Positions 33,971 to 45,205 of a DNA stretch of 64,000 nucleotides are shown one piece after another. The stretch is from Paracoccus limosus (GTDB lineage: Bacteria > Pseudomonadota > Alphaproteobacteria > Rhodobacterales > Rhodobacteraceae): the NCBI RefSeq assembly GCF_009711185.1, contig NZ_WMIF01000002.1, positions 186,001 through 250,000 of the forward strand. Reading direction: 5' to 3'. The notes beneath the pieces were generated by a model. The model was not told the DNA's origin, ran no database searches, and saw only the letters and a program-made list of their open reading frames with translations. Within the stretch, counting starts at the first letter, position 1. Every line of letters begins with the position of its first letter. The position numbers and the translations under genes are program-made.

Positions 33971-35014
33971 TTAGATCACCGTGATCCCGGCCGGACCGGC
34001 CTCGACCGTGCCGATGCGGGTGGCCAGCGGCAGGCCGGCGGCGTGCAGTTGCGCCACGATCTCATCCGCTGCCTCGGGCGCGACCGACAGCAAAAGCCCG
34101 CCCGAGGTCTGCGGATCGGTCAGCAGGTGCCGGCGCCATTCGGGTAGGTCCTCGGGCAGGGTCACCTCATCGCCATAGGCCGCCCAGTTGCGTTTCGAGG
34201 CGCCGGTGACGAAGCCCGCTTCGGCCAGTTCGGCGGCCCGCGTCAGCAGCGGCAGCGCCGCCTGATCCAGCCGCAGCCGTAACCCGGCGCCGCGCGCCAG
34301 TTCCAGCCCGTGGCCAAGGATGCCAAAGCCGGTGACATCGGTGATGGCATGGACATCGGCGCGCTTGGCCATCTCGGGCCCGATCTTGTTCAGCGTCGTG
34401 GCCGAGGCGACCATCTCCGCGATGCCATCGGCGTCCAGCGCGCCTTTCTTGATCGCGGCGGAATAGATGCCGACGCCCAGCCCCTTGGTCAGGATCAGTG
34501 CGTCGCCCGAACGCGCATCAGCATTGCGGCGCAGCTCGCTGGCGTGGCACAGGCCGATGACGGCAAGGCCGTAGATCGGCTCGGGCGCGTCGATGGAATG
34601 GCCGCCGGCAACCGGGATCCCCGCCTCAAGGCATTTTTCGCGCCCGCCTTCCAGAATCTCGCGGATCTGTTCGGGGGGCATCTTGTCGATGGGCATGCCC
34701 AGCACCGCCAGCGCCATGATCGGTCGCCCGCCCATGGCATAGACGTCCGAGATGGCATTGGTCGCGGCGATGCGGCCGAAATCGCGCGGATCGTCCACCA
34801 TCGGCATGAAGAAATCCGTGGTGGCGATGACGCAGGTGTTGTCGTCGATCTGATAGACGGCGGCATCGTCCGAGGTTTCGGTCCCGACCAGCAATTGCGG
34901 GAAGGCCTGTGCCACCGGCTGCCCGGCCAGCAATTCGCGCAGGACCGAGGGCGCCAGCTTGCAGCCGCAGCCGCCGCCATGTGCCAGGGATGTCAGTCGC
35001 GGATGTTCGTTCAT
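33971..35014 (-). CDS. selD: Selenide, water dikinase (selenophosphate synthase)
   Basis: A 347-residue enzyme that makes selenophosphate from selenide and ATP for selenocysteine or selenouridine. The active loop [11 protein letters not shown] has Cys16 and Lys19 (equivalent to E. coli Cys17 and Lys20), so this SelD uses cysteine, not selenocysteine. Further motifs are [28 protein letters not shown] and [15 protein letters not shown]. The ATG at 35014 has GGAGG at the right distance; an in-frame GTG at 35029 overlaps that site. The start overlaps the stop of the RND permease gene by 4 nt, an unusual pairing. No selA, selB or tRNA-Sec is visible here. Confidence 0.95.
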   Translation of the reverse strand: MNEHPRLTSLAHGGGCGCKLAPSVLRELLAGQPVAQAFPQLLVGTETSDDAAVYQIDDNTCVIATTDFFMPMVDDPRDFGRIAATNAISDVYAMGGRPIMALAVLGMPIDKMPPEQIREILEGGREKCLEAGIPVAGGHSIDAPEPIYGLAVIGLCHASELRRNADARSGDALILTKGLGVGIYSAAIKKGALDADGIAEMVASATTLNKIGPEMAKRADVHAITDVTGFGILGHGLELARGAGLRLRLDQAALPLLTRAAELAEAGFVTGASKRNWAAYGDEVTLPEDLPEWRRHLLTDPQTSGGLLLSVAPEAADEIVAQLHAAGLPLATRIGTVEAGPAGITVI

Positions 35015-38000
35015 CGCCTTGTCCTCCACTTGTTCAGCTTGCGCACGGTAACGTAGAAGGCCGGGACCATGAAGATGCCCAGAAGCGTCGCCGCGATCAT
35101 GCCGCCCATCACGCCGATGCCGATCGAGTTCTGCGCGCCGGCCCCCGCGCCCGTGGCGATGGCCAGCGGCAGCACGCCAAGGATAAAGGCCAGCGAGGTC
35201 ATCAGGATCGGGCGCAGCCGCTGGCGCGCCGCCTCGGCCGCCGCTGCCATCGCCGTCATGCCGGTCTGTTGCAGGTCGCGCGCGAATTCGACGATCAGGA
35301 TGGCGTTCTTGGCGGCAAGGCCGATGGTGGTCAGGATGCCGACCTTGAAATAGACATCGTTCGACTGACCCAGCGCCAGCGCGGCCAAGACCGCACCCAG
35401 AACGCCCACCGGCACCGCCATCATCACCGAGAACGGGATCGACCAGCTTTCGTAAAGCGCCGCCAGCGACAGAAACACCACCAGCGCCGAGATGGCAAAA
35501 AGCAGGGGCGCCTGATTGCCGGCCTGACGTTCCTGATAGGAAAGCTCGGTCCAGGCGATGCCATAGCCGCCGGGCATGCCCGAGATGACCTGTTCTATGG
35601 CGTCCATCGCCGTGCCCGAACTGGCGCCGGGACCGGGCTGGCCGGTGATCTCGACCGCGTCGATGCCGTCGAGCCGCGCCAGCCTTGGCTCAACCGGCTC
35701 CCAGCGGGTGGACATGAAACTGTTGAAGGGCACCATCTCGCCTGAGGCGTTGCGGGCATACCAGCGGTTCACGTCCTCGGGCTGCATGCGGCTGGCGGCC
35801 GCGCTTTGCACGATGACCGGGCGCAGTTGCGCACCCAGGGCAAAGTCGTTCACCTCGTTGCCGGCAAAGATCGTGCCCAGCATCGCGTTCACCGCCGGCA
35901 CCGAGACGCCAAGGCTTTCGGCCTTTTGCTGGTCGATGTCGATGCGCAGGGCCGCCTCGTTGTCCGAGCCGCCGCTTTGTGCGTTCACAAGTCGGGGGTC
36001 GCGTTCGGCCAGACGCTCGACCTGATCGCCCGCCTCGCGCAGGGCGTCGGTGCCGGTCCCGGACTGGTCCAGCATATAAAGCGTGAACCCGGCGGAATTG
36101 CCCAGACGCGGGATGGCGGGCGGCTGGGAAAAGATGATGCGCCCGGCGCGATGCCCGGCGAAATGCGCGTTGGCGCGGCGCTCGACCGCGGCCGCCGAGC
36201 GGTCGGGATCGCTGCGCTCTTCAAACGGTTTCAGCCGGACATAGACCGTGGCGCGGTTCTGTGCCGGGCCGTCGCCGCCGATGCCCATCGCGACAAAGAC
36301 CGAGCCGACCGAATCGGCCTCGGTGGTCAGCATGTAATCCTCGATCTCGCGCACCACGGCGGCGGTCTGCTGCGCGGTCGAGCCCTGCGTCAGCGTGATG
36401 CGCGATTGCAGCACGCCCTGATCCTCGCTGGGGATGAACGAGGTGGTCAGGCGGCCGAACAGGTCCCAGGTGCCAAAGCTGAGCGCGGCCAGCATCAGCA
36501 TGACCAGAAAGGGCCGGCGCAAAAGCTGCCGCACGCCGCCGACATAGCCGTCGGTCATCCGGGCAAAGCCGGTGTTGAACCAGCGCGCGGGGGCAAAGCG
36601 CGGCGCGTGACCGCCGGGGCGCAACAGGCTGGCGCACATCGCCGGTGTCAGGATCAGCGCCACCAGCAGCGACAGCACCATGGCGGTGATGATGGTGACC
36701 GAGAACTGCCGGTAGATCACCCCGGTCGAGCCGGACATGAAGCCCATCGGCAGAAACACCGCCGACAGCACCAGCGCGATGCCGACCAGCGCGCCGCTGA
36801 TCTGGCCCATGCCCTTTTCGGTAGCCTCGACCGGGCCCAGCCCCTCTTCGGCCATCACCCGCTCGACGTTTTCGACGACGACGATGGCGTCATCGACCAG
36901 CAGGCCGATGGCCAGCACCATGGCGAACATGGTCAGCATGTTGATGGAATATCCCAGCGCCCCCAGCATGGCGAAGGTGCCCAGAAGCACGACCGGAATG
37001 GCGACAATCGGGATCAGCGTGGCGCGCCAGTTCTGCAAAAACAGCAGGATGACCAGAAACACCAGCACGATGGCCTCGGCCAGGGTGTGCCAGACTTTCT
37101 CGATGGAGAGTTCGACAAAGGGCGCGGTGTCATAGGCCACGCGCAGTTCGACCCCTTCGGGCAGGGCGCCGGCCAGTTGATCGAGGGTCGCGCGCACTGC
37201 CGCTGAGGTCTGCACGGCATTGGCGCCGCTGGCGAGGTTGACCGCAAAACCCGAAGCATTGAGCCCGTTGAAGCGCGAATCGCGGCCATAGCTGACCTGC
37301 CCGATCTCGATTTCGGCCACATCGCCCAGCCGCACCGCCGCGCCGTCCTCGCCGGTCTTCAGCAGGATGTTCTGGAAGTCTTCGACCGAGGTCAGCTGGC
37401 TTTGCGCGGTCACCGTGGCGGTGAACTGCTGGCCCTCGACCACGGGCTGATCGCCCAGACTGCCGACCGAGATCGTGCTGTTTTGCTGCGCCACCGCCTG
37501 CGTGATATCGGTGGGCGTCAGCTGGAACTGCGCCAGCCGCAGCGGGTCCATCCAGATCCGCATGGCATAGCCCGAGCCGAAAACGTTCACATCGCCCACG
37601 CCCTCGGTGCGGCGGATCGGCCCCTCGACCACCTGTTCCAGGAGGTTGCCGAGTTCAATGGTGGATTGCTGTCCGGTGGTCGAGACCAGCGCCCCCACCA
37701 TCAAGGTCGAGCTGGAGCTGCGCGAGACGCTGACCCCGCGCGTCTGCACCGCGCTTGGCAGTCGGCTTTCGACCGAGCGCACCTTGGATTGCACCTCGTT
37801 CAGCGCCTCGGTGGGCGTCACGCTGTCGTCGAATGTCAGCACCGTGGCCGAGCGTCCGTTTGACGAGATCGAGGTGGTGTAAAGCAGGCCCTCGATCCCG
37901 GTCAGCGTGTCCTCGATCGGGGTGGTGACCGAGTTCTGCACCGCCCGCGCCGTGGCGCCGGGATAGTTCGCGACGATGCGCACCGTGGTCGGCGCGATGT

Positions 38001-38109
38001 CGGGATATTGCGACACCGGCAGGGTCAGCAGAGATGCGAGCCCCGCCAGCATGGTGACGATGGCCAGCACCCAGGCAAAGACCGGCCGGTGGATAAAGAA
38101 ACGCGCCAT
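35011..38109 (-). CDS. RND efflux pump inner-membrane permease (AcrB/MexF type)
   Basis: A 1032-residue HAE1-family transporter. It begins [20 protein letters not shown] and has the two large periplasmic loops and twelve-helix layout of AcrB. The proton-relay aspartates are in [20 protein letters not shown] (TM4), and the C-terminal half has [20 protein letters not shown] with the relay lysine (TM10). It exports drugs, bile-salt-like compounds or metabolites by proton antiport. It is coupled to its adaptor by a TGATG overlap upstream and to selD by a 4-nt overlap downstream. No local TetR regulator or outer membrane gene is present. Confidence 0.95.
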   Translation of the reverse strand: MARFFIHRPVFAWVLAIVTMLAGLASLLTLPVSQYPDIAPTTVRIVANYPGATARAVQNSVTTPIEDTLTGIEGLLYTTSISSNGRSATVLTFDDSVTPTEALNEVQSKVRSVESRLPSAVQTRGVSVSRSSSSTLMVGALVSTTGQQSTIELGNLLEQVVEGPIRRTEGVGDVNVFGSGYAMRIWMDPLRLAQFQLTPTDITQAVAQQNSTISVGSLGDQPVVEGQQFTATVTAQSQLTSVEDFQNILLKTGEDGAAVRLGDVAEIEIGQVSYGRDSRFNGLNASGFAVNLASGANAVQTSAAVRATLDQLAGALPEGVELRVAYDTAPFVELSIEKVWHTLAEAIVLVFLVILLFLQNWRATLIPIVAIPVVLLGTFAMLGALGYSINMLTMFAMVLAIGLLVDDAIVVVENVERVMAEEGLGPVEATEKGMGQISGALVGIALVLSAVFLPMGFMSGSTGVIYRQFSVTIITAMVLSLLVALILTPAMCASLLRPGGHAPRFAPARWFNTGFARMTDGYVGGVRQLLRRPFLVMLMLAALSFGTWDLFGRLTTSFIPSEDQGVLQSRITLTQGSTAQQTAAVVREIEDYMLTTEADSVGSVFVAMGIGGDGPAQNRATVYVRLKPFEERSDPDRSAAAVERRANAHFAGHRAGRIIFSQPPAIPRLGNSAGFTLYMLDQSGTGTDALREAGDQVERLAERDPRLVNAQSGGSDNEAALRIDIDQQKAESLGVSVPAVNAMLGTIFAGNEVNDFALGAQLRPVIVQSAAASRMQPEDVNRWYARNASGEMVPFNSFMSTRWEPVEPRLARLDGIDAVEITGQPGPGASSGTAMDAIEQVISGMPGGYGIAWTELSYQERQAGNQAPLLFAISALVVFLSLAALYESWSIPFSVMMAVPVGVLGAVLAALALGQSNDVYFKVGILTTIGLAAKNAILIVEFARDLQQTGMTAMAAAAEAARQRLRPILMTSLAFILGVLPLAIATGAGAGAQNSIGIGVMGGMIAATLLGIFMVPAFYVTVRKLNKWRTRR

Positions 38110-39431
38110 CAGTTCTGGCCCGTGGTCGGGTTTTGCGCCGGGTTTCGGGCCGTGCTCGCCGCCGTTTCCGCCGCCGCATCCCGTGCAGCCGGGCCGGGCG
38201 CCGCCTGCGCTGTCGTGCCGGAGGCAGAGGCGGGGGGCGCGGCCCCGGCCTTGTCGGCGGCTACCTCGCGCACCACGCCCTGCGCGTCGATTTCGACCGG
38301 GACGGTGGTCACCTCGGCGCCGGTGCGCAGCCGGTCCAGCCCGTCCAGAATCAGCGCCTCGCCGGGGGTCAGGCCATGCGTCACCACCCAATTGTTGTGC
38401 CAGCTGCCCTGTTCGGTCAGCTTGACCTGCTGCGCCTTGCCATCGCGGGCAACAAAGGCGGTCAGCGTGCCGTCCGAGCCGCGCTGCGTGGCGCGTTGCG
38501 GCACCAGCACGGCGCGGGTGGTGCCCAGCGTCATCTCGACGCGCAGGAACTGGCCGGGCAGGATCAGCCGGTCGGGATTGTCAAAGCGCAGCCGGATCGG
38601 CACCGTGCCGGTGGTCGGCGAAACCGCGATGCCGGGGCTGACGATCTGTCCGGTGCCTTGGTATTCTTCGCCGGTTTCCAGCGTCAGCCGGGTCTGCACC
38701 TCGCCATTGCGCACCAGTTGCCCGGCATTCACCTTGGCGCGGTTGCGCAGGATCTGGGCCGAGCTTTGCGAGACATCAACATAGATCGGGTCCAGCTGGG
38801 TGATGGTGGTCAGGGCATCGGACTGGCTGGGGGTGACCAGATCGCCGACCGAGACGCGGGGCACGTCGGCCATGCCGTCGATAGGGCTGACGATGCGGGT
38901 GCGGTCCAGCGCCAACTGGTCGGCATCGCGCGCGGCCTTGGCCGCCGCCAGCGCCGCTTCGGCCTGTTTCAGCGCCACCTCGGCATTGGCGCGGTCCACC
39001 GCCGAGACGCCCGAGCCTTCCAGCCGGCGATAGCGGGTCACGGTATTTTGCGCCTGCGTCAGGCTGGCCTCGGCCCCGGCCACGCTGGCCTCGGCTGCGG
39101 CAAGGGCTGCGGCCAGCGTTTCGGGGTCGATGCGGAACAGCAGATCGCCCGCCTTGACCGGTTGCCCGGGATCATAGGCGATTTCAAGGATCTCGCCGCC
39201 GACCTGCGGCCGGATCGCGGTCTGCTGATAGGCGATGGCGCGGCCGGGCAGCGTCAGCGTATAGGGCACGTCCGCCTCGGCCGCGGTGATGACGCCGACG
39301 CTGGTCGGTCCGCTGGGGCGGTTCGATTGCGCCTGCGACGGGCCGGGCAGCGCCACAGCCAGCGCGATCACCAGCGCGGCCGGCAAGATCCCCGACCAGA
39401 TCCGAAATCCATGCCCCATTCGTCTGTCCAT
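38109..39431 (-). CDS. RND efflux periplasmic adaptor (AcrA/MexE type)
   Basis: A 440-residue membrane-fusion protein. A signal sequence or lipid-free anchor lies in IWSGILPAALVIALAVALPGPSQAQ. It is followed by the barrel-sandwich and alpha-hairpin domains (LEIAYDPGQPVKAGDLLFRIDPETL; NTVTRYRRLEGSGVSAVDRANAEV; RIVSPIDGMADVPRVSVGDLV). The C-terminus is a long low-complexity alanine/proline tail after GAEVTTVPVEIDAQG, unusual for AcrA homologues. The start at 39431 is provisional; an in-frame ATG at 39419 would shorten it by four residues. It links the adjacent permease to an outer membrane channel, perhaps the TolC at 28140. Confidence 0.92.
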   Translation of the reverse strand: MDRRMGHGFRIWSGILPAALVIALAVALPGPSQAQSNRPSGPTSVGVITAAEADVPYTLTLPGRAIAYQQTAIRPQVGGEILEIAYDPGQPVKAGDLLFRIDPETLAAALAAAEASVAGAEASLTQAQNTVTRYRRLEGSGVSAVDRANAEVALKQAEAALAAAKAARDADQLALDRTRIVSPIDGMADVPRVSVGDLVTPSQSDALTTITQLDPIYVDVSQSSAQILRNRAKVNAGQLVRNGEVQTRLTLETGEEYQGTGQIVSPGIAVSPTTGTVPIRLRFDNPDRLILPGQFLRVEMTLGTTRAVLVPQRATQRGSDGTLTAFVARDGKAQQVKLTEQGSWHNNWVVTHGLTPGEALILDGLDRLRTGAEVTTVPVEIDAQGVVREVAADKAGAAPPASASGTTAQAAPGPAARDAAAETAASTARNPAQNPTTGQN

Positions 39432-39551
39432 GCGTTGTGTCGGTCCTTTGCCCCTGTCTAGTGGCGCAACCCCAACGGCAGGTAAACGATGCCCTGCGCT
39501 CACGGGATCGTAATCCGGGGCGCGGCAGGGGGTGAGAGAGGGGCCGTGGCG

Positions 39552-39740
39552 TCAGAAATCGACGCAGAGGCCCTTTTTCTCGTAATCGCCGTAGCGCACC
39601 GGCTCGGGGCCGTCGCGGCCGCCCAGCTCGACCGGCAGGCCCAGCGGCTGCGCGTTGCGGCGGCGTTCCTCGGCTTCGGCCAGCGCGCGCTGCGCTGCGG
39701 CCGGGATATCCTTCTGCGGCGCGTCCGGACGGTCGGTCAT
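39552..39740 (-). CDS. sdhAF4: Succinate dehydrogenase assembly factor 4-like protein (DUF1674)
   Basis: A 62-residue protein ending PEPVRYGDYEKKGLCVDF, the diagnostic C-terminus of DUF1674/SDHAF4, with a charged helical N-terminal half (AAAQRALAEAEERRRN). In mitochondria SDHAF4 binds flavinated SdhA and protects it before complex II assembly; bacterial members are presumed to do the same. It is divergent from the RNA methyltransferase gene with only 48 nt between the starts. Confidence 0.88.
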   Translation of the reverse strand: MTDRPDAPQKDIPAAAQRALAEAEERRRNAQPLGLPVELGGRDGPEPVRYGDYEKKGLCVDF

Positions 39741-39788
39741 GGCGGTTTTCCCTGCATCACGCTAGATGGGGGCAATCTAAGGATGGGG

Positions 39789-41054
39789 ATGCCGTTGGAC
39801 AAGCCGCGCGATCACGCAAGACTGGGGGCGCTGCGCCTGTTGGCCGCCGTCGAAGACGGCGCGACGCTGGACGAGGCCGCCGAGGCGCTGGAGCGTCTGT
39901 CGCCGCCCGACCGCGCCCGCGCCCGCCGGCTGGCGCTGGAAGTGCTGCGCCGGGTCGAGCCTGCGGATGCGGTTCTGGCGCCGCTGCTGGCGCGGCGTCC
40001 GAAACCGGAAATCCGCCGCATCCTGCGTCTGGCCACCGTCGAGATGCTGGCCTTGGGCGAGGCGCCGCATGGCGTGGTCAATGCCGCCGTGACGCTGTGT
40101 CGGGCCTCGGGCGGCAAGGGGCAGGCCGCTGCCGGCATGGTCAATGCGGTGCTGCGCAAGATCGCGGGCGCCGGCGAGGCCTGGGCGGAACTGCCCGCCC
40201 AGCACATGCCCGACTGGTTGCGTGGCCCGGTGGTGGCGACATGGGGCGGGGCGGTGGCGCGCGCCATCGAGGCCGCGCATGAGGCCGGCGCCGCGCCCGA
40301 CCTGACGCCGCGCGGGATGGTGCTTTCCGACGACATGCCGGGCGAGGCGCTGCCCACCGGGTCGTGGCGTCTGCCTGCGGGCAGCCAGATCAGCGCGCTG
40401 CCGGGCTATGCCAAGGGCGATTGGTGGGTGCAGGACGCAGCGGCTGCGCTGGCGGTGCGGGTGCTGGACCCGCGCCCCGGCGAGGTGATCGCCGATCTTT
40501 GCGCCGCGCCGGGCGGCAAGACGATGCAGCTGGCCGCCGCCGGGGCCGAGGTCACGGCGCTGGATATTTCTGAATCCCGTCTGGCCCGCGTGGCCGAAAA
40601 CCTCGCGCGCTGCGGGCTGTCGGCGCGGCTGGCGGCCGGTGACGCGCTGGACTGGCGCCCGGATCAGCCGCTGGATGCGGTGCTGCTGGACGCGCCCTGT
40701 TCGGCCACAGGCACCATCCGCCGCCATCCCGAATTGCCGTTGATCCGCGACGACAGCCAGATCGCCGCGCTGGCCGAGTTGCAGGCCCGGCTGATCGACC
40801 ACGCGCTGACGCTGCTGAAACCGGGCGGGCGGCTGGTCTTTGCCACCTGCTCGCTGCTGCCGGCCGAGGGTGAGGATCAACTGGCCGCCGCGCTGGCCCG
40901 GCATCCGGGGCTGCAGGCCGAACCGGCCACCGCGCCGGGCGTCCCCGCCGACTGGCTGACGCCTGCGGGCGGGCTGCGGCTGCGGCCCGACCTGTGGCCG
41001 GAACGCGGCGGCATGGACGGGTTCTTTATCGCGCGCTTGCGAAAATCTTCTTGA
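39789..41054 (+). CDS. rsmB: RsmB/NOP2 family RNA (cytosine-5) methyltransferase
   Basis: A 421-residue enzyme with an N-terminal NusB-like RNA-binding domain (about residues 1-130, including RRILRLATVEMLALGEAPHGVVNAAV) and a C-terminal SAM domain. Motif I is VIADLCAAPGGKTMQLAA, motif IV is LLDAPCSATGTIRRHPE with one active cysteine, and motif VI is LVFATCSLLPAEGEDQ with the catalytic cysteine. This layout matches RsmB, which makes m5C967 in 16S rRNA. The ATG at 39789 has AGGA 5 nt upstream; the in-frame ATG at 39783 is too close to it. Confidence 0.9.
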   Translation: MPLDKPRDHARLGALRLLAAVEDGATLDEAAEALERLSPPDRARARRLALEVLRRVEPADAVLAPLLARRPKPEIRRILRLATVEMLALGEAPHGVVNAAVTLCRASGGKGQAAAGMVNAVLRKIAGAGEAWAELPAQHMPDWLRGPVVATWGGAVARAIEAAHEAGAAPDLTPRGMVLSDDMPGEALPTGSWRLPAGSQISALPGYAKGDWWVQDAAAALAVRVLDPRPGEVIADLCAAPGGKTMQLAAAGAEVTALDISESRLARVAENLARCGLSARLAAGDALDWRPDQPLDAVLLDAPCSATGTIRRHPELPLIRDDSQIAALAELQARLIDHALTLLKPGGRLVFATCSLLPAEGEDQLAAALARHPGLQAEPATAPGVPADWLTPAGGLRLRPDLWPERGGMDGFFIARLRKSS

Positions 41055-41102
41055 CGGCCCTAAGCTTGCCTTGACACCGCGTCGACAAGCGAGCGCCCGC
41101 AG

Positions 41103-42749
41103 ATGAACGACACGCCGCCCCCCCGAGGCTTTCTGCGCCGTCCCGAGCCCAAGGCCATCGGCCATGCCGGGCGGGGCGAACAGATCATCGCCGGCGCGCT
41201 GCATCTGGGCGGCATCACGCTGCAGGGCGATTACCTTGCCGCCGATCTGCCTCCGACCGTCGCGGCCGAGCTGCACGGCTTTGGATGGCTGGATGATCTG
41301 GCCGCCGTCGGCTCGCCCAAAGCGCGGGCCGTGGCGCAGAGCCACGTGTTGGGCTGGCTGAAACATCACCGCCAGCCGGTGGCCGGGGCGCCGCAATGGG
41401 CGCCGGCGGTGGCGGGGCGGCGGGTGCTGCACTGGATCTTTCACGCCGGCATGATGCTGCCCGGCCTCGACCGCGATCAGGCCGAGCCCTATTTCCGCGC
41501 GCTGGACCAGCATCTGAACCATCTGCGCGCCAGCTGGTATGATTGCCCCGACGGGTTGCCACGCCTTGAGGCGCTGGCCGGCCTTGCCGTCGGCGCGTTG
41601 TCGCTGCGCGACCGCCAGCAGGTCGCCCAGCCCGCGCTGGTCGCGTTGGCCGAAGAAGCCGACGCCATGGGGGTCGGCACGCTAAGCGAGGCCCGCGCGC
41701 CCGAGACGCTGCTGGATGCCATGGCGCTGCTGGTCTGGGCCAAAGAGGTCGCCGATGAGGCCGGCCACGAATCGCCACCCGAATTGCGCGCCATCATCGC
41801 CCAGATCGCGCCGATCCTGCGCGCCCTGCGCCATGCCGATGGCGGGCTGCCCTGTTTCCACGGTGGCGGGCGCGGTGCGGCGGGGCGGCTGGACCGCTGC
41901 CTGCGCGCCGCCGAGGGCGCGGCCCTGCCCGGACATGGCCTTGCCATGGGCTTTGCCCGCATGGCGCGGGCGCGCACCACGCTGATCCTTGATGCGGCAG
42001 CGCCGCCCGGCGGGCCGGCGGCGATCCGCGCCCATGCCTCGACCCTGGCGCTGGAACTGACCGTGGCGCGCCAGCCGTTGATCGTGAACTGCGGCCCCGG
42101 CGACGGTTTCGGCGCGCTCTGGGCCAAGGCCAGCCGCGCCACCGCCTGCCATTCGGCGCTGTGTCTGGAAGGGCTGTCCTCGTCCCGGCTGAACCCCAAC
42201 CGGCAAGAGGGCGAACCCGACGTGCTGACCGAACGCCCCTCTCTGGTCTGGGCGGGCGATTGCGATGCGCTGGGCAATCTGACCGCACCCGATTGCGGCC
42301 CGGCGCATTCGCCCGAGCCGGCGCATCTGCTGGCGGGCCATGACGGCTGGCTGGACAGCCACGGGCTGACGCATCTGCGCGAGCTGTGGCTTTCCGCCGA
42401 TGGCGCAAGCCTGCAGGGCGAGGATTCGCTGGCGGCGCTGGATGCCAGCGCGCAGGCGCTGCTGGATCAGGTGCGCCCCGAGGCGGGGCTGGCCTTTGAC
42501 ATCCGCTTTCACCTGCACCCCGATCTTGTCGTGGCGCAGGACGGGCAAGAGGTGGTCCTGACCCTGCCCACGGGCGAGATCTGGCGCTTTTCCCATGACG
42601 GGGTGGGTCGCGTCGCTCTTGAGCCGTCCTGCCTTCTGGACCGCAACCTTGCCGAACCGCGCCCCGCGCAACAGATCGTGCTGAGCGCGCATTTGCAGGG
42701 CCGCGCGATCCAGATTGGCTGGACCTTGGCGCGCGCCTTCGCTAGGTGA
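41103..42749 (+). CDS. Heparinase II/III-like protein
   Basis: A 548-residue protein. The N-terminal two-thirds form an alpha/alpha-barrel-like region ([29 protein letters not shown]). The C-terminal part has the heparinase II/III beta-sandwich signature: [21 protein letters not shown], then [17 protein letters not shown] and [22 protein letters not shown]. No signal peptide is evident, which is usual for the rhodobacterial members and unlike secreted polysaccharide lyases. The substrate is unknown; an envelope glycan role is possible. It lies between rsmB and purH on the same strand. Confidence 0.87.
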   Translation: MNDTPPPRGFLRRPEPKAIGHAGRGEQIIAGALHLGGITLQGDYLAADLPPTVAAELHGFGWLDDLAAVGSPKARAVAQSHVLGWLKHHRQPVAGAPQWAPAVAGRRVLHWIFHAGMMLPGLDRDQAEPYFRALDQHLNHLRASWYDCPDGLPRLEALAGLAVGALSLRDRQQVAQPALVALAEEADAMGVGTLSEARAPETLLDAMALLVWAKEVADEAGHESPPELRAIIAQIAPILRALRHADGGLPCFHGGGRGAAGRLDRCLRAAEGAALPGHGLAMGFARMARARTTLILDAAAPPGGPAAIRAHASTLALELTVARQPLIVNCGPGDGFGALWAKASRATACHSALCLEGLSSSRLNPNRQEGEPDVLTERPSLVWAGDCDALGNLTAPDCGPAHSPEPAHLLAGHDGWLDSHGLTHLRELWLSADGASLQGEDSLAALDASAQALLDQVRPEAGLAFDIRFHLHPDLVVAQDGQEVVLTLPTGEIWRFSHDGVGRVALEPSCLLDRNLAEPRPAQQIVLSAHLQGRAIQIGWTLARAFAR

Positions 42750-42787
42750 CGGGCCAAATCCGCCATCCACCGCACGGGGCCCGACCG

Positions 42788-44377
42788 ATGACCGACCGCA
42801 TTCCGCTGAAGCGCGCGCTGATTTCCGTTTCCGACAAGACCGGGCTTCTGGACTTCGCCCGGACGCTGTCGGCGCGCGGCGTCGAGATCCTGTCGACCGG
42901 CGGCACCGCCAAGGCGCTGCGCGAGGCCGGGCTGACAGTCAAGGACGTGGCCGAGGTCACCGGTTTCCCCGAGATGATGGACGGCCGCGTCAAGACGCTG
43001 CATCCGGTGGTGCATGGCGGCCTGCTGGCGCTGCGCGACAATGACGAGCATATGGCCGCCGCCAATGCTCATGGCATCGGCATGATCGACCTGCTGGTCG
43101 TGAACCTTTACCCGTTCGAGGCGACGGTCGCCAAGGGCGCGGATTACGACGACTGCATCGAGAACATCGACATCGGCGGCCCGGCGATGATCCGCGCGGC
43201 CTCCAAAAACCACGCCTTCGTCACCGTCGTCGTGGACGTTCAGGATTACGCCGCCGTGCTGGCGGAGCTGGACGCCAATGACGACACCACCGGCTTTGCC
43301 TTCCGCCAGCGTCAGGCGCAGATCGCCTATGCCCGCACCGCCGCCTATGATGCCGCCGTCAGCACCTGGATGGCCGCGCAGATCGGCGAAGAGGCCCCGC
43401 GCCGCCGCGCCTTTGCCGGCGAGCTGGCCCAGACCCTGCGCTATGGCGAGAACCCGCACCAGTCGGCGGCCTTCTACCGCGACGGCTCGGACCGCGCCGG
43501 GGTGGCGACGGCGAAACAGTGGCAGGGCAAGGAGCTCAGCTACAACAACATCAACGACACCGATGCGGCCTTTGAACTGGTCGCCGAGTTCGATCCGGCC
43601 CAAGGCCCGGCGGTGGCGATCATCAAGCACGCCAACCCCTGCGGCGTGGCGCGGGGCGACAGCGCTGCCGATGCCTATCGCCGCGCCTTTGACTGTGACC
43701 GCACCTCGGCCTTTGGCGGCATCATCGCGCTGAACACCACGCTGGACGGCGAAACCGCCCGCGCCATCACCGAGATCTTCACCGAGGTCGTCATCGCCCC
43801 CGAGGCCACCGACGAGGCGCGCGAGATCTTTGCCGGCAAGAAGAACCTGCGCCTGCTGACCACCGGCGGCCTGCCCGACCCGAAGGCGCCGGGCCTGACC
43901 TTCCGTCAGGTGGCGGGCGGTTTTCTGGTGCAGGGCCGCGACAATGGCGTGATCCTGCCGGCCGATCTGAAGGTCGTGACCCAGCGCCAGCCGTCCGAGG
44001 CCGAGTTGCAGGACCTGCTGTTTGCCTGGACCGTGGCCAAACATGTGAAATCGAACGCCATCGTCTATGCCAAGGATCTGGCCACCGTGGGCATCGGCGC
44101 CGGCCAGATGAGCCGCGTCGACAGCACCCGCATCGGCAAGCGCAAATCCGAGGACATGGCCGAGGCTCTGGGCCTGTCGCAGGCGCTGACCATCGGCTCG
44201 TCGGTCAGCTCGGACGCGTTCTTCCCCTTTGCCGACGGCATCGAGGCTCTGGCCGAGGCCGGGGCCAAGGCGGTGATCCAGCCCGGCGGCTCGATGCGCG
44301 ACGCCGAGGTGATCGCGGCCGCCGACCGTCTGGGTCTGGCCATGGTATTCACCGGCCAGCGGCATTTCCGGCACTGA
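42788..44377 (+). CDS. purH: Bifunctional AICAR transformylase / IMP cyclohydrolase
   Basis: A 529-residue purine-biosynthesis enzyme catalysing the last two steps to IMP. The N-terminal IMP cyclohydrolase domain includes [41 protein letters not shown] and [17 protein letters not shown]. The C-terminal transformylase domain includes [28 protein letters not shown] and the final [18 protein letters not shown] and FTGQRHFRH. The ATG at 42788 starts the conserved region. The gene is followed 10 nt later by lspA. Confidence 0.97.
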   Translation: MTDRIPLKRALISVSDKTGLLDFARTLSARGVEILSTGGTAKALREAGLTVKDVAEVTGFPEMMDGRVKTLHPVVHGGLLALRDNDEHMAAANAHGIGMIDLLVVNLYPFEATVAKGADYDDCIENIDIGGPAMIRAASKNHAFVTVVVDVQDYAAVLAELDANDDTTGFAFRQRQAQIAYARTAAYDAAVSTWMAAQIGEEAPRRRAFAGELAQTLRYGENPHQSAAFYRDGSDRAGVATAKQWQGKELSYNNINDTDAAFELVAEFDPAQGPAVAIIKHANPCGVARGDSAADAYRRAFDCDRTSAFGGIIALNTTLDGETARAITEIFTEVVIAPEATDEAREIFAGKKNLRLLTTGGLPDPKAPGLTFRQVAGGFLVQGRDNGVILPADLKVVTQRQPSEAELQDLLFAWTVAKHVKSNAIVYAKDLATVGIGAGQMSRVDSTRIGKRKSEDMAEALGLSQALTIGSSVSSDAFFPFADGIEALAEAGAKAVIQPGGSMRDAEVIAAADRLGLAMVFTGQRHFRH

Positions 44378-44387
44378 TGGACCACTG

Positions 44388-45173
44388 ATGGCGCAGGCAC
44401 CCCAGACCTCGAAACCCCGCAAGCGCCCGACCGCCCCCAAGCGGTCGCAAAAGGCGCCTCCGCCCGTCATCTGGCGGCCGGTGCTGGTCACGGCTGCACT
44501 GGTCTTTCTGCTGGATCAGGCGCTGAAATATCTGGTCGTGCATGTGCTCAACCTTGAGCTGGTGCGCGAGATCGACGTGATCGATCCGTGGCTGAACCTG
44601 CGCATGGCCTGGAATCAGGGCATGAACTTTGGCCTGTTCGCGAGCGACATCGACGTGATGCGCTGGGTGCTGATCGCGATTGCCATCGCAGTCTGCGCCT
44701 GGGTCGCGATCTGGATCGGGCGCACCAAGCCCTCGCGCTTTGCGCAGGTCTCGGCGGGGATGCTGATCGGGGGCGCGCTGGGCAATGTCATCGACCGGCT
44801 GCTTTACGGCGCAGTCGCCGATTTCCTGAACATGTCTCTGCCGGGCTGGCGCAACCCCTACAGCTTCAACGTGGCTGATATCGCGATTTTTCTGGGCGCG
44901 CTGGGGCTGGTGCTGATGCCGCCCGAGAAAAAGCCCGAGCCGAAGAAACGCAAGGCCCCGACCACGCCGCGCAAGCCGCGCGAACCAGTGGTCAAGGCGG
45001 CGGCCAGCCAGCCTGCGGCGGGTGCTGCGACCCCGGCGCCGGCCTCGGCCCCGGTCGCCGATCAGGGCGATCTGTTTCTGGAACCCGAGCCGCAGCGCCC
45101 GGATGCCAGCCGCAACAGGGCCAATGACACGCCGGGTGACAAGGCCCGTGACGGGAGCGACAATCCGCGCTAA
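44388..45173 (+). CDS. lspA: Lipoprotein signal peptidase with long tails
   Basis: A 261-residue inner-membrane aspartyl protease that removes signal peptides from diacylglyceryl prolipoproteins. The catalytic aspartates lie in [13 protein letters not shown] (about residue 136) and [13 protein letters not shown] (about 164). LspA is normally 150-175 residues. Here a basic, proline-rich N-terminal leader of about 25 residues and a Lys/Pro/Ala-rich C-terminal tail of about 80 residues are added. The next gene encodes a lipoprotein substrate class (BamF). Confidence 0.93.
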   Translation: MAQAPQTSKPRKRPTAPKRSQKAPPPVIWRPVLVTAALVFLLDQALKYLVVHVLNLELVREIDVIDPWLNLRMAWNQGMNFGLFASDIDVMRWVLIAIAIAVCAWVAIWIGRTKPSRFAQVSAGMLIGGALGNVIDRLLYGAVADFLNMSLPGWRNPYSFNVADIAIFLGALGLVLMPPEKKPEPKKRKAPTTPRKPREPVVKAAASQPAAGAATPAPASAPVADQGDLFLEPEPQRPDASRNRANDTPGDKARDGSDNPR

Positions 45174-45205
45174 GAACAGCGCCGGAATAGCTGAGGGACT
45201 GAAGG

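Noticed and set aside
38110..38391. N-terminal extension of the RND permease by 94 codons.
   Set aside because: It overlaps the adaptor's 3' end in another frame and is not transporter-like; AcrB-type proteins begin right at the MARFFIHRP segment.
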